Part shown: positions 7,631 through 18,901 of the stretch, piece by piece
How the letters are laid out: each line of letters opens with the position of its first letter
Position numbering within the stretch: position 1 is the stretch's first letter
Assembly (NCBI RefSeq): GCF_903645285.1
Contig: NZ_CAHJXN010000003.1
Location: forward strand, 288,001-352,000
From: Streptococcus thalassemiae
GTDB taxonomy: Bacteria; Bacillota; Bacilli; Lactobacillales; Streptococcaceae
Direction of reading: 5' to 3'
DNA length: 64,000 nucleotides
The notes under the pieces: generated by a model
Databases searched by the model: none
Told to the model about the DNA's origin: nothing
What the model saw: the letters and a program-made list of their open reading frames with translations, nothing else
Program-made: the position numbers and the translations under genes

Positions 7631-9673
7631 ATGAGAAAATTTAACAGCCATTCGATTCCGATTCGGCTTAATTTATTGTTTTCAATTGTCATTTTGCTCT
7701 TTATGACCATTATTGGTCGTTTGTTGTATATGCAGGTTTTGAACAAGGATTTTTACGAAAAAAAGCTAGCCTCAGCTAGTCAGACCAAGGTCACAAGCAG
7801 TTCTGCCCGTGGGGAAATCTATGATGCTAGTGGAAAACCTTTGGTAGAAAATACGTTAAAACAGGTTGTTTCCTTTACGCGTAGCAATAAAATGACGGCT
7901 ACAGACTTAAAAGAAATAGCTAAAAAGTTACTGACTTATGTGAGCATCAGTTCGCCAAATTTGACAGAACGCCAGCTGGCTGATTACTATTTGGCTGATC
8001 CTGAAATCTATAAAAAAACAGTGGAAGCTCTCCCAAGTGAGAAACGCTTGGATTCAGATGGCAATCGTCTATCCGAATCAGAACTGTATAACAATGCGGT
8101 CGATAGTGTCCAAACAAGTCAACTAAACTATACAGAGGATGAAAAGAAAGAAATCTATCTTTTTAGTCAGTTAAATGCCGTTGGAAACTTTGCGACAGGA
8201 ACCATTGCGACAGATCCTCTAAATGATTCTCAGGTGGCTGTTATTGCCTCTATTTCAAAGGAGATGCCTGGCATTAGTATTTCTACTTCTTGGGATCGAA
8301 AGATTTTGGAAACTTCCCTTTCTTCTATAGTAGGGAGTGTATCCAGTGAAAAAGCCGGTCTCCCAGCGGAAGAAGCAGAAGCCTATCTTAAAAAAGGCTA
8401 TTCTCTAAATGATCGGGTTGGAACCTCCTATTTGGAAAAGCAATATGAAGAGACCTTACAAGGGAAACGCTCGGTAAAAGAAATCCATCTGGATAAATAT
8501 GGCAATATGGAAAGCGTGGACACAATTGAGGAAGGTAGTAAGGGAAACAATATCAAACTGACCATTGATTTGGCCTTCCAAGATAGCGTGGATGCTTTGC
8601 TGAAAAGTTATTTCAATTCCGAGCTAGGAAATGGTGGAGCCAAGTATTCTGAGGGTGTGTATGCAGTCGCCCTTAACCCCAAAACAGGTGCTGTTTTGTC
8701 TATGTCAGGACTCAAACATGACCTGAAAACGGGAGAGTTGACTCCTGATTCCTTGGGAACGGTAACCAATGTCTTTGTCCCAGGTTCGGTTGTTAAGGCC
8801 GCTACCATCAGCTCAGGTTGGGAAAATGGTGTTTTATCAGGAAACCAAACCTTAACAGATCAGCCTATTGTTTTCCAAGGTTCAGCTCCAATTTATTCTT
8901 GGTATAAATTGGCATATGGATCTTTTCCTATTACAGCTGTGGAAGCCTTGGAGTATTCATCCAATGCTTACATGGTTCAAACCGCTCTTGGAATCATGGG
9001 CCAGACCTATCAACCAAATATGTTTGTTGGAACCAGCAATTTGGAAACAGCTATGGGAAAACTTCGTGCGACCTTTGGCGAATATGGCTTGGGGGCTGCG
9101 ACCGGAATTGACCTACCAGATGAATCTACTGGATTTGTTCCCAAAGAGTATAGCTTTGCTAATTACATCACCAATTCCTTTGGGCAGTTTGATAACTATA
9201 CGCCCATGCAGTTGGCTCAGTATGTAGCAACTATTGCAAATGATGGTGTTCGTGTGGCTCCTCGTATTGTTGAAGGCATTTATGGTAATAATGATAAGGG
9301 AGGACTGGGTGACTTGATTCAGCAACTGCAACCGACAGAGATGAATAAGGTCAATATATCCGACTCCGATATGAGTATCTTGCACCAAGGATTTTACCAA
9401 GTATCGCATGGAACTAGTCCCCTTACGACAGGACGGGCGTTTTCAGATGGCGCCACTGTTTCTATCAGTGGTAAGACCGGTACAGGTGAAAGCTATGTAG
9501 CTGGTGGTCAAGAAGCTAATAATACCAATGCCGTGGCCTATGCTCCAACAGAAAATCCTCAAATTGCAGTTGCAGTAGTCTTTCCTCATAATACCAATTT
9601 AACCAAAAATGTTGGGCCAGCAATTGCTCGCGACATTATCAATTTATATAACCAACACCATCCAATGAATTAG
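7631..9673 (+). CDS. pbp2b: Penicillin-binding protein 2b, mosaic low-affinity type
   Basis: Class B transpeptidase (680 aa) that cross-links side-wall peptidoglycan during elongation. One N-terminal membrane anchor (about residues 12-35) places the enzyme outside the membrane. Catalytic motifs are SVVK (386-389), SSN (443-445) and KTG (615-617). I chose the ATG at 7631 because it makes these numbers agree with standard PBP2b numbering; an in-frame ATG five codons earlier is possible. Residue 446 is Ala (SSNA) and 619 is Gly (KTGTG). From memory the penicillin-susceptible R6 protein has Thr and Ala there. Residues 422-427 (YSWYKL) and 473-489 also differ in the way seen in resistant mosaic alleles. 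Confidence 0.95.
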   Translation: MRKFNSHSIPIRLNLLFSIVILLFMTIIGRLLYMQVLNKDFYEKKLASASQTKVTSSSARGEIYDASGKPLVENTLKQVVSFTRSNKMTATDLKEIAKKLLTYVSISSPNLTERQLADYYLADPEIYKKTVEALPSEKRLDSDGNRLSESELYNNAVDSVQTSQLNYTEDEKKEIYLFSQLNAVGNFATGTIATDPLNDSQVAVIASISKEMPGISISTSWDRKILETSLSSIVGSVSSEKAGLPAEEAEAYLKKGYSLNDRVGTSYLEKQYEETLQGKRSVKEIHLDKYGNMESVDTIEEGSKGNNIKLTIDLAFQDSVDALLKSYFNSELGNGGAKYSEGVYAVALNPKTGAVLSMSGLKHDLKTGELTPDSLGTVTNVFVPGSVVKAATISSGWENGVLSGNQTLTDQPIVFQGSAPIYSWYKLAYGSFPITAVEALEYSSNAYMVQTALGIMGQTYQPNMFVGTSNLETAMGKLRATFGEYGLGAATGIDLPDESTGFVPKEYSFANYITNSFGQFDNYTPMQLAQYVATIANDGVRVAPRIVEGIYGNNDKGGLGDLIQQLQPTEMNKVNISDSDMSILHQGFYQVSHGTSPLTTGRAFSDGATVSISGKTGTGESYVAGGQEANNTNAVAYAPTENPQIAVAVVFPHNTNLTKNVGPAIARDIINLYNQHHPMN

Positions 9674-9683
9674 AAAGGAAGCC

Positions 9684-10280
9684 ATGCTTTATCCAACACC
9701 TATTGCTAAGTTGATTGACAGTTATTCCAAACTTCCTGGTATTGGGATTAAGACAGCAACTCGACTGGCCTTTTATACTATTGGAATGCCGGATGACGAC
9801 GTCAATGAATTTGCAAAAAACCTCCTTTCTGCTAAGAGAGAATTGACCTACTGTTCTATTTGTGGACGTTTGACAGACGACGATCCTTGTTCTATCTGTA
9901 CCGATCCGACTCGTGACCAGACAACGATTTTGGTGCTAGAGGATAGTCGTGATGTGGCAGCCATGGAAAATATCCAAGAATACCACGGACTCTATCATGT
10001 CTTGCATGGACTCATTTCCCCTATGAATGGCATTAGTCCAGATGATATCAATCTCAAGAGTCTCATGACTCGTCTGATGGATAGTGAGGTTTCAGAAGTA
10101 ATCGTAGCAACCAATGCCACAGCAGATGGGGAAGCGACTTCGATGTATCTTTCACGTTTGCTCAAGCCAGCTGGGATCAAGGTTACGCGCCTGGCACGAG
10201 GCCTTGCTGTGGGAGCAGATATCGAGTATGCGGACGAAGTAACCCTCTTACGGGCTATTGAAAATCGGACAGAGTTGTAA
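9684..10280 (+). CDS. recR: Recombination protein RecR
   Basis: A 198-aa DNA-binding protein of RecFOR recombinational repair that loads RecA at gaps. Seen: N-terminal helix-hairpin-helix [14 protein letters not shown], a four-cysteine zinc finger (CSIC then CSIC, about residues 54-75) and a Toprim domain starting [12 protein letters not shown]. Full length. The ribosome site AAAGGAAG lies just upstream, 10 bases after the pbp2b stop, so it is co-transcribed with pbp2b. Confidence 0.95.
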   Translation: MLYPTPIAKLIDSYSKLPGIGIKTATRLAFYTIGMPDDDVNEFAKNLLSAKRELTYCSICGRLTDDDPCSICTDPTRDQTTILVLEDSRDVAAMENIQEYHGLYHVLHGLISPMNGISPDDINLKSLMTRLMDSEVSEVIVATNATADGEATSMYLSRLLKPAGIKVTRLARGLAVGADIEYADEVTLLRAIENRTEL

Positions 10281-10322
10281 GTGTAGACAAATTTACGAAC
10301 CCATTCATTTATAAAAAATCAA

Positions 10323-10356
10323 GGAGGCTGAAAATTGTTCATATCGGCCTCTTTTT
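10323..10356 (+). terminator. Terminator after recR
   Basis: GGAGGC paired with GCCTC across an 18-base loop, followed by TTTTT. It ends the pbp2b-recR transcript. Confidence 0.7.
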
Positions 10357-10411
10357 GTGTAGTGTGATGAGTAGGATTAGGTTCAAGTTTTAAAAAAACA
10401 AGCAAATATGA

Positions 10412-10417
10412 TATACT
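10412..10417 (+). promoter_or_regulatory. Extended -10 promoter of ddl
   Basis: TGATATACT at 10409-10417 is an extended -10 element, 37 bases before the ddl start. Confidence 0.6.
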
Positions 10418-10454
10418 AAAGAGCGAGTATTCTAGTAGAATTAGGACAAGTAAT

Positions 10455-11498
10455 ATGAAACAAACGATTATTCTTTTATATGGTGGACGGAGTGCGGAAC
10501 GCGAAGTCTCTGTCCTTTCAGCGGAAAGTGTCATGCGTGCGGTCAATTACGACCGTTTCACAGTTAAGACTTTCTTTATCAGTCAGTCAGGTGATTTTAT
10601 CAAAACGCAGGAATTTAGTCAGACTCCAGGTCAAGAGGACCGTCTCATGACCAATGAAACCATTGATTGGGATAAGAAAGTTGCACCAAGTGCTATCTAC
10701 GAAGACGGTGCAGTAGTCTTCCCAGTTCTTCATGGTCCGATGGGAGAAGATGGCTCTGTCCAAGGATTCCTTGAAGTTTTGAAAATGCCTTACGTTGGTT
10801 GCAACATTTTGTCATCTAGCCTTGCCATGGATAAAATCACGACCAAGCGTGTGTTAGAATCTTCTGGTATTGCCCAAGTTCCTTATGTGGCCATCGTTGA
10901 AGGTGATGATGTGACTGCTAAAATCGCTGAAGTGGAAGAAAAATTGACTTATCCAGTCTTCACTAAGCCGTCAAACATGGGTTCTAGTGTCGGTATTTCT
11001 AAGTCTGAAAATCAAGAAGAACTTCGTCAGGCTTTGGAACTTGCCTTCCAATATGACAGCCGTGTCTTGGTAGAGCAAGGGGTAAATGCCCGTGAAATCG
11101 AGGTTGGTCTACTGGGCAACTACGATGTCAAAAGCACCCTTCCAGGAGAAGTAGTCAAGGATGTTGCCTTTTATGACTACGATGCCAAGTATATTGATAA
11201 CAAGATTACCATGGATATTCCAGCCAAAATCGGTGATGATGTGGTAGCTGTCATGCGTCAGAATGCAGAAACAGCCTTCCGTGCCATTGGTGGGCTCGGT
11301 CTATCTCGTTGCGATTTCTTCTATACAGATAAGGGAGAGATATTCCTAAACGAGCTTAATACCATGCCAGGTTTCACCCAGTGGTCTATGTACCCACTAC
11401 TTTGGGACAATATGGGAATCAGCTACCCAGACCTAATCGAGCGATTGGTTGACCTTGCCAAGGAAAGTTTTGACAAGCGCGAAGCGCATTTGCTATAA
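10455..11498 (+). CDS. ddl: D-alanine-D-alanine ligase
   Basis: A 347-aa ATP-grasp enzyme that joins two D-alanines for the peptidoglycan stem peptide. Seen: N-terminal [20 protein letters not shown]-grasp loops ([13 protein letters not shown]) and the metal-binding end [12 protein letters not shown]. The omega-loop residues YDYDAKY match D-Ala-D-Ala, not D-Ala-D-Lac, ligases, so no vancomycin-resistance signature is seen. It is transcribed from its own promoter and followed by a strong terminator before murF. Confidence 0.95.
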   Translation: MKQTIILLYGGRSAEREVSVLSAESVMRAVNYDRFTVKTFFISQSGDFIKTQEFSQTPGQEDRLMTNETIDWDKKVAPSAIYEDGAVVFPVLHGPMGEDGSVQGFLEVLKMPYVGCNILSSSLAMDKITTKRVLESSGIAQVPYVAIVEGDDVTAKIAEVEEKLTYPVFTKPSNMGSSVGISKSENQEELRQALELAFQYDSRVLVEQGVNAREIEVGLLGNYDVKSTLPGEVVKDVAFYDYDAKYIDNKITMDIPAKIGDDVVAVMRQNAETAFRAIGGLGLSRCDFFYTDKGEIFLNELNTMPGFTQWSMYPLLWDNMGISYPDLIERLVDLAKESFDKREAHLL

Positions 11499-11510
11499 AA
11501 ATGAAAGAGA

Positions 11511-11570
11511 GGGTAGAAGCCAGAACTATCACTGCCAGGTGATTAGAGTTCTGGGACTTCAACCCTTTTT
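11511..11570 (+). terminator. Long terminator between ddl and murF
   Basis: GGGTAGAAG...CCAGAACT pairs with AGTTCTGG...CTTCAACCC, with a small internal bulge, followed by TTTTT. It lies directly before the murF ribosome site (AAAGGAG), so read-through or processing probably supplies murF mRNA. No separate murF promoter is obvious. Confidence 0.8.
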
Positions 11571-11582
11571 AAAGGAGTAGAA

Positions 11583-12956
11583 ATGAAATTAACAATTCAT
11601 GAAGTGGCCCAAGTTGTAGGAGCCAAAAATGATGTCAGCATCTTTGAGGACATCCAGTTAGAAAAGGCTGAGTTTGATAGTCGTTTGATTGGGACTAGAG
11701 ATTTATTTGTGCCACTTAAAGGTGCGCGTGATGGCCATGACTTTATCGAAAGAGCCTTTGAAAATGGTGCAGCAGTAACCTTGTCTGAGAAAGAGGTCGC
11801 AAATCATCCTTATATTTTAGTAGACGATGTTTTGACTGCCTTTCAACAACTAGCTGCCTATTATCTTGAAAAAACGGCTGTTGATGTCTTTGCAGTTACG
11901 GGTTCAAATGGCAAGACAACGACCAAGGATATGTTAGCGCATTTACTGTCAACGACCTACAAGACCTACAAAACACAAGGAAACTACAATAACGAAATTG
12001 GACTTCCCTACACAGTTCTCCATATGCCTGAAGGAACAGAAAAGTTGGTCTTGGAGATGGGGCAGGATCACTTGGGAGATATTCATCTCTTGTCAGAATT
12101 GGCTCGTCCAAAAACAGCCATCGTGACCTTGGTTGGAGAAGCCCATTTGGCCTTTTTCAAAGATCGTTCGGAAATCGCTAAAGGGAAAATGCAAATTGCA
12201 GATGGCATGGCTGAAGGTTCTTTGCTTTTGGCACCAGCTGACCCGATTGTAGAGGCCTACTTGCCAGCTGATAAAAAGGTGGTCCGTTTTGGGCAAGGAG
12301 CAGAGTTGGAAATCACAGACTTGGTTGAGCGCAAGGATAGTCTGACCTTTAAGACTAATTTCTTGGAACAAGCCCTCGATTTGCCAGTGACTGGTAAGTA
12401 CAATGCCACTAATGCTATGATTGCGTCCTATATTGCCCTACAAGAAGGAGTTTCAGAGGAGCAGATTCGTCAGGCCTTCCAAGATCTTGAATTGACGCGT
12501 AACCGTACCGAGTGGAAGAAAGCAACCAATGGAGCAGATATCCTATCAGATGTTTACAATGCCAATCCAACTGCTATGAAGCTGATTTTAGAGACTTTCT
12601 CTGCCATTCCAGCCAACGAAGGTGGCAAAAAAATCGCTGTTTTGGCGGATATGAAGGAGCTTGGTGATCAGTCTATTCAACTCCATAACCAGATGATTTT
12701 GAGCCTTTCGCCAGATGTGCTGGATACCGTGATTTTCTATGGAGAAGATATTGCTGAATTGGCCCAACTTGCCAGTCAAATGTTCCCAATCGGCCACGTT
12801 TACTACTTCAAGAAAACAGAAGACCAAGACCAATTTGAAAACCTAGTCAAGCAGGTTAAGGAAAGCCTAGGAGTGCATGACCAAATCCTGCTCAAAGGCT
12901 CCAATTCTATGAATCTAGCCAAGTTGGTAGAATGTTTAGAAAATGAAGGCAAGTAA
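11583..12956 (+). CDS. murF: UDP-MurNAc-tripeptide-D-Ala-D-Ala ligase
   Basis: A 457-aa Mur ligase that attaches the Ddl product to UDP-MurNAc-tripeptide, completing the soluble precursor. Seen: N-terminal substrate domain with DSR (FDSRLIGTRDLFVPL), P-loop GSNGKTTTKDM around residue 108, central NEIG motif, and the C-terminal domain with DVYNANPTAMK. The ribosome site AAAGGAG sits six bases upstream. It directly follows ddl, whose product is its substrate. Confidence 0.95.
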   Translation: MKLTIHEVAQVVGAKNDVSIFEDIQLEKAEFDSRLIGTRDLFVPLKGARDGHDFIERAFENGAAVTLSEKEVANHPYILVDDVLTAFQQLAAYYLEKTAVDVFAVTGSNGKTTTKDMLAHLLSTTYKTYKTQGNYNNEIGLPYTVLHMPEGTEKLVLEMGQDHLGDIHLLSELARPKTAIVTLVGEAHLAFFKDRSEIAKGKMQIADGMAEGSLLLAPADPIVEAYLPADKKVVRFGQGAELEITDLVERKDSLTFKTNFLEQALDLPVTGKYNATNAMIASYIALQEGVSEEQIRQAFQDLELTRNRTEWKKATNGADILSDVYNANPTAMKLILETFSAIPANEGGKKIAVLADMKELGDQSIQLHNQMILSLSPDVLDTVIFYGEDIAELAQLASQMFPIGHVYYFKKTEDQDQFENLVKQVKESLGVHDQILLKGSNSMNLAKLVECLENEGK

Positions 12957-13007
12957 TTTTGTCAAACATTTACGTATTTCTAAATCCATTTTTCTTACAT
13001 TGCATGG

Positions 13008-13013
13008 TATAAT
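13008..13013 (+). promoter_or_regulatory. Extended -10 promoter of the YwaF-like gene
   Basis: TGGTATAAT at 13005-13013 is a perfect extended -10, 38 bases before the next start codon. Confidence 0.65.
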
Positions 13014-13050
13014 AAAATGCAGGAAAATTTTGAATCATGAGGAAGACTAG

Positions 13051-13755
13051 ATGAATTTATGGGATATTTTCTTTACGACCCAAGCAACAGAGCCACCCAA
13101 ATTTGACCTTTTTTGGTATGTCAGTATATTTACACTCTTGGCCTTGACCTTTTATACAGCCTATCGTTATCGTGAGAAGAAGGCCTACCAACGATTTTTC
13201 CAAATCTTGCAGGCCGTTCAGTTAATCCTTCTTTATGGTTGGTATGGGGTCAATCATATGCCACTGTCAGAAAGTTTACCCTTTTACCATTGCCGTATGG
13301 CTATGTTTGTGGTGCTCTTGCTTCCTGGTCAGTCTAAATATAGGCAGTATTTTGCATTACTAGGAACATTTGGGACATTAGCTGCCTTTGTTTATCCAGT
13401 GCCAGATGCCTATCCTTTCCCACATATTGCGATTTTGTCCTTTATCTTTGGCCACTTAGCACTCTTGGGGAACTCATTGGTTTATCTCTTGAGACAGTAT
13501 AACGCGCGATTGCTGGATGTGAAGGGGATTTTTCTCATGACCTTTGGACTAAATGCCTTGATTTTTGTGGTCAATTTAGTAACAGGTGGAGATTACGGAT
13601 TCCTGACAAAACCACCATTGGTTGGAGACCATGGCTTAGTAGCTAATTATTTAATCGTTTCTCTGGCCTTGTCGGCAGCCATTACGTTGACAAAGAAAAT
13701 CTTGGAACTATTTTTAGAACAAGAAGCAGAAAAAATGATTGCAAAGAAAGCTTAA
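13051..13755 (+). CDS. YwaF/TIGR02206-family integral membrane protein
   Basis: A 234-aa protein with about six to seven hydrophobic helices and the family features HMPLSESLPFYHCRMAMF and FGHLALLGNSL. Its role is unknown. It has its own promoter and a terminator that overlaps its stop codon, so it is a single-gene unit sitting between murF and ftsA. From memory the pneumococcal reference genomes carry a MutT/nudix gene here instead, so this position may be variable. Confidence 0.75.
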   Translation: MNLWDIFFTTQATEPPKFDLFWYVSIFTLLALTFYTAYRYREKKAYQRFFQILQAVQLILLYGWYGVNHMPLSESLPFYHCRMAMFVVLLLPGQSKYRQYFALLGTFGTLAAFVYPVPDAYPFPHIAILSFIFGHLALLGNSLVYLLRQYNARLLDVKGIFLMTFGLNALIFVVNLVTGGDYGFLTKPPLVGDHGLVANYLIVSLALSAAITLTKKILELFLEQEAEKMIAKKA

Positions 13756-13774
13756 CACAGAGCTTTCTTTTTTT
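13743..13774 (+). terminator. Terminator overlapping the YwaF-like stop codon
   Basis: Perfect 10-base arms AAAGAAAGCT and AGCTTTCTTT followed by more Ts. The left arm encodes the last codons of the protein. Confidence 0.85.
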
Positions 13775-13886
13775 GTCTTAGAGAGTTTTTACAAGCAGCT
13801 TATAAAATAAGAATTTCTGAATAGACAAATTCAAAAAATGGCTGGGAAATTTAGGAAAAAAGCAAGCACGATTAAATTTTTTGTGT

Positions 13887-13892
13887 TATAAT
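13887..13892 (+). promoter_or_regulatory. Extended -10 promoter of the ftsA-ftsZ operon
   Basis: TGTTATAAT at 13884-13892. It lies about 80 bases before ftsA and is the only clear promoter before the run ftsA to divIVA. Confidence 0.65.
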
Positions 13893-13973
13893 ATTCTGTG
13901 AATAGCTATGCCTAGGTTTAGCTATGGAATAATACGAAGTGCGAAACTTGGAAGATAGAGAGGATGCGATGTA

Positions 13974-15347
13974 ATGGCTAGAGAAGGCTTTTTTACAGGT
14001 CTAGATATTGGAACAAGCTCTGTCAAGGTGCTTGTGGCCGAGAAGAGAAATGGTGAATTAAATGTAATTGGCGTGAGTAATGCCAAAAGTAAAGGTGTAA
14101 AGGATGGAATTATTGTTGATATTGATGCAGCAGCAACTGCTATCAAGTCAGCCATTTCCCAAGCGGAAGAAAAGGCAGGCATTTCTATTAAATCAGTGAA
14201 TGTCGGCTTGCCTGGTAATCTTTTGCAGGTCGAACCAACTCAAGGGATGATTCCAGTAACATCTGATACCAAGGAAATTACGGATCAAGATGTTGAAAAT
14301 GTTGTCAAATCAGCTTTGACAAAAAGTATGACACCTGACCGTGAAGTCATTACCTTTATTCCTGAAGAATTTATTGTGGATGGTTTCCAAGGGATTCGTG
14401 ACCCACGTGGCATGATGGGGGTTCGCCTTGAAATGCGTGGCTTGCTTTATACAGGTCCTCGTACTATCTTGCACAATTTGCGTAAGACGGTTGAGCGTGC
14501 AGGTGTTCAGGTTGAAAATATTATCATTTCACCACTAGCAATGGTTCAATCAGTTTTGAACGAAGGTGAACGTGAATTTGGTGCTACAGTGATTGATATG
14601 GGGGCAGGTCAAACGACTGTCGCTACAATCCGTAACCAAGAACTTCAGTTCACCAATATTCTCCAAGAAGGTGGAGATTATGTAACTAAGGATATCTCTA
14701 AAGTCTTGAAAACTTCTCAGAAGTTGGCTGAAGGTTTGAAATTAAACTATGGAGAGGCTTACCCTCCTCTTGCAAGTAAAGAAACCTTCCAAGTAGAAGT
14801 TATTGGAGAAGTAGAAGCAGTCGAAGTGACAGAAGCCTACTTATCAGAAATTATTTCTGCACGAATCAAGCACATCCTTGAACAAATTAAGCAAGAATTA
14901 GATAGAAGACGTCTATTGGACCTCCCTGGTGGCATTGTCTTAATCGGTGGGAATGCCATTTTACCAGGTATGGTTGAACTTGCTCAGGAAGTATTTGGCG
15001 TCCGTGTCAAGCTTTATGTTCCAAATCAAGTTGGTATCCGTAATCCAGCCTTTGCGCATGTGATTAGTTTATCGGAATTTGCTGGACAATTGACAGAAGT
15101 CAATCTTTTGGCTCAAAGAGCAGTCAAGGGTGAAGTTGCTCTGACTCATCAACCAATTAGTTTTGGGGGAATGATTCAGAAAACAGCTCAGTTTGTACAA
15201 TCAACGCCTGTTCAACCAGCTCCTGCTCCAGAAGTAGAGCCGGTGGCTCCTACAGAACCAATGGCGGATTTCCAACAAGCTTCACAAAATAAACTGAAAT
15301 TAGCAGATCGTTTCCGTGGCTTGATCGGAAGCATGTTTGACGAATAA
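13974..15347 (+). CDS. ftsA: Cell division protein FtsA
   Basis: A 457-aa actin-like ATPase that tethers FtsZ filaments to the membrane at the septum. Seen: phosphate-1 motif GLDIGTSSVKVL near the N-terminus, the DMGAGQTTVATI phosphate-2 motif, the adenosine motif GGIVLIGGNAILPG, and a C-terminal amphipathic helix (LADRFRGLIGSMF) that binds the membrane. Sixteen bases separate it from ftsZ, so the two are co-expressed. Confidence 0.96.
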   Translation: MAREGFFTGLDIGTSSVKVLVAEKRNGELNVIGVSNAKSKGVKDGIIVDIDAAATAIKSAISQAEEKAGISIKSVNVGLPGNLLQVEPTQGMIPVTSDTKEITDQDVENVVKSALTKSMTPDREVITFIPEEFIVDGFQGIRDPRGMMGVRLEMRGLLYTGPRTILHNLRKTVERAGVQVENIIISPLAMVQSVLNEGEREFGATVIDMGAGQTTVATIRNQELQFTNILQEGGDYVTKDISKVLKTSQKLAEGLKLNYGEAYPPLASKETFQVEVIGEVEAVEVTEAYLSEIISARIKHILEQIKQELDRRRLLDLPGGIVLIGGNAILPGMVELAQEVFGVRVKLYVPNQVGIRNPAFAHVISLSEFAGQLTEVNLLAQRAVKGEVALTHQPISFGGMIQKTAQFVQSTPVQPAPAPEVEPVAPTEPMADFQQASQNKLKLADRFRGLIGSMFDE

Positions 15348-15360
15348 AGAGGAAAAATAA

Positions 15361-16623
<1,263 letters not shown>

Positions 16624-16627
16624 GTAA

Positions 16628-17299
16628 ATGAATGTAAAAGAAAATACAGAACTTGTTTTTCGAGAAGTTGCAGAGGCTAGTCTGAATGCTCATCGAGAGA
16701 GTGGTTCAGTCTCTGTCATTGCAGTTACCAAGTATGTAGATGTACCGACAGCGGAAGCCTTGCTTCCGCTAGGTGTTCATCATATCGGTGAAAATCGTGT
16801 AGATAAGTTTCTGGAAAAATATGAAGCTTTAAAAGATCGAGATGTGACTTGGCATTTGATTGGTACCTTGCAAAGACGTAAGGTGAAAGATGTCATACAA
16901 TTTGTCGATTATTTCCATGCCTTGGATTCAGTAAAGCTGGCAGAGGAAATTCAAAAAAGAAGTGACCGAGTCATCAAGTGTTTCCTTCAAGTAAATATTT
17001 CTAAAGAAGAAAGTAAACACGGCTTTTCGCGAGAAGAATTATTGGAAGTCTTACCAGAGTTAGCCAAATTAGATAAGATTGAATATGTTGGTTTGATGAC
17101 GATGGCACCCTTTGAGGCTAGCAGTGAGCAGTTGAAAGAAATTTTCAAGGCTACCCAAGATTTGCAAAGAGAAATCCAAGAAAAACAAATTCCAAATATG
17201 CCTATGACTGAGTTAAGTATGGGAATGAGTCGTGATTATAAAGAAGCGATTCAATTCGGTTCCACCTTTGTTCGTATAGGTACAGCATTTTTTAAGTAG
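16628..17299 (+). CDS. ylmE: YggS/YlmE family PLP-binding protein
   Basis: A 223-aa PLP-binding single-domain protein of the YggS family, linked to vitamin B6 and amino-acid balance. Seen: the PLP lysine in VIAVTKYVDV and the motifs HHIGENRVDKF, WHLIGTLQRRKV and LSMGMSRDYKEAI. It starts four bases after the ftsZ stop, without a clear ribosome site, so translation is probably coupled to ftsZ. The gene order ftsZ-ylmE-sepF is conserved in Gram-positives. Confidence 0.92.
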   Translation: MNVKENTELVFREVAEASLNAHRESGSVSVIAVTKYVDVPTAEALLPLGVHHIGENRVDKFLEKYEALKDRDVTWHLIGTLQRRKVKDVIQFVDYFHALDSVKLAEEIQKRSDRVIKCFLQVNISKEESKHGFSREELLEVLPELAKLDKIEYVGLMTMAPFEASSEQLKEIFKATQDLQREIQEKQIPNMPMTELSMGMSRDYKEAIQFGSTFVRIGTAFFK

Positions 17300-17847
<548 letters not shown>

Positions 17848-17848
<1 letters not shown>

Positions 17849-18111
17849 TGATTTTTTTAATTCGTATGATTTATAATGCAGTGGATATTTACTCCCTGAT
17901 TTTGGTAGCCTTCGCTGTCATGTCTTGGTTTCCAGGTGCCTACGAATCAAGTTTAGGTCGTTGGATTGTAGCATTGGTAAAACCAGTGCTTGCTCCCTTG
18001 CAACGTCTGCCTTTACAGATAGCGGGTCTTGATTTATCTGTTTGGGTCGCGATTGTTTTGGTTCGATTTTTAGGAGAAAACCTAGTGCGTTTTCTGGCGA
18101 TGATAGGATGA
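17848..18111 (+). CDS. ylmG: YggT/YlmG family membrane protein
   Basis: An 87-aa protein with two hydrophobic helices flanking a loop (MSWFPGAYESSLGRWI, LAPLQRLPLQIAGLDLS), the usual shape of YggT/YlmG proteins. These are encoded in the division cluster and implicated in osmotic or division functions. It overlaps sepF by one base and ylmH by four (ATGA), so the genes are translationally coupled. Confidence 0.9.
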
Positions 18112-18893
18112 ATAAAGGGATTTATCAGCATTTCTCCATAGAAGATCGTCCATTTCTTGACAAGGGAATGGAATGGATAAAGAAGGTAGAAGATAGCTAT
18201 GCTCCTTTTTTAACTCCTTTTATCAATCCTCATCAGGAGAAGCTATTAAAGATTTTGGCCAAAACTTATGGTCTTGCTTGTAGCAGTAGTGGGGAATTCG
18301 TCTCGAGTGAGTATGTTCGAGTTTTATTATACCCAGATTATTTCCAGCCAGAGTTTTCAGATTTTGAAATATCTCTCCAAGAAATTGTGTATTCCAATAA
18401 ATTTGAACACTTAACGCATGCTAAGATTTTAGGGACAGTCATCAATCAATTAGGGATTGAACGGAAACTTTTTGGAGATATCCTAGTAGATGAAGAACGG
18501 GCGCAGATTATGGTCAATCAGCAATTTCTTCTTCTCTTTCAAGATGGATTAAAGAAAATTGGCCGTATACCCGTTTCGCTGGAGGAACGTCCTTTCACCG
18601 AGAAAATAGATAAGCTAGAGCAGTACCGAGAGCTGGATTTATCTGTGTCTAGTTTTCGATTAGATGTTCTTTTATCAAATGTTTTAAAACTATCTAGGAA
18701 TCAAGCAAACCAGTTGATTGAAAAGAAACTTGTCCAAGTAAATTATCATGTGGTAGACAAATCAGATTATATTGTTCAAGTTGGAGACTTGATTAGTGTG
18801 AGAAAATTTGGGCGCTTGAGATTGCTTCAAGATAAGGGACAAACAAAAAAAGAGAAGAAAAAAATAACCGTCCAGTTATTATTAAGTAAGTGA
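18108..18893 (+). CDS. ylmH: YlmH, S4-domain RNA-binding protein
   Basis: A 261-aa protein with a C-terminal S4 RNA-binding domain (about residues 180-240: SSFRLDVLLSNVLKLSRNQANQLIEKKLVQVN). YlmH homologues act on stalled ribosomes and nascent-chain rescue in Firmicutes. I chose the ATG at 18108 because it overlaps the ylmG stop in the ATGA pattern; the longer reading frame has no ribosome site. Confidence 0.9.
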   Translation: MNKGIYQHFSIEDRPFLDKGMEWIKKVEDSYAPFLTPFINPHQEKLLKILAKTYGLACSSSGEFVSSEYVRVLLYPDYFQPEFSDFEISLQEIVYSNKFEHLTHAKILGTVINQLGIERKLFGDILVDEERAQIMVNQQFLLLFQDGLKKIGRIPVSLEERPFTEKIDKLEQYRELDLSVSSFRLDVLLSNVLKLSRNQANQLIEKKLVQVNYHVVDKSDYIVQVGDLISVRKFGRLRLLQDKGQTKKEKKKITVQLLLSK

Positions 18894-18901
18894 GGAATAG
18901 A

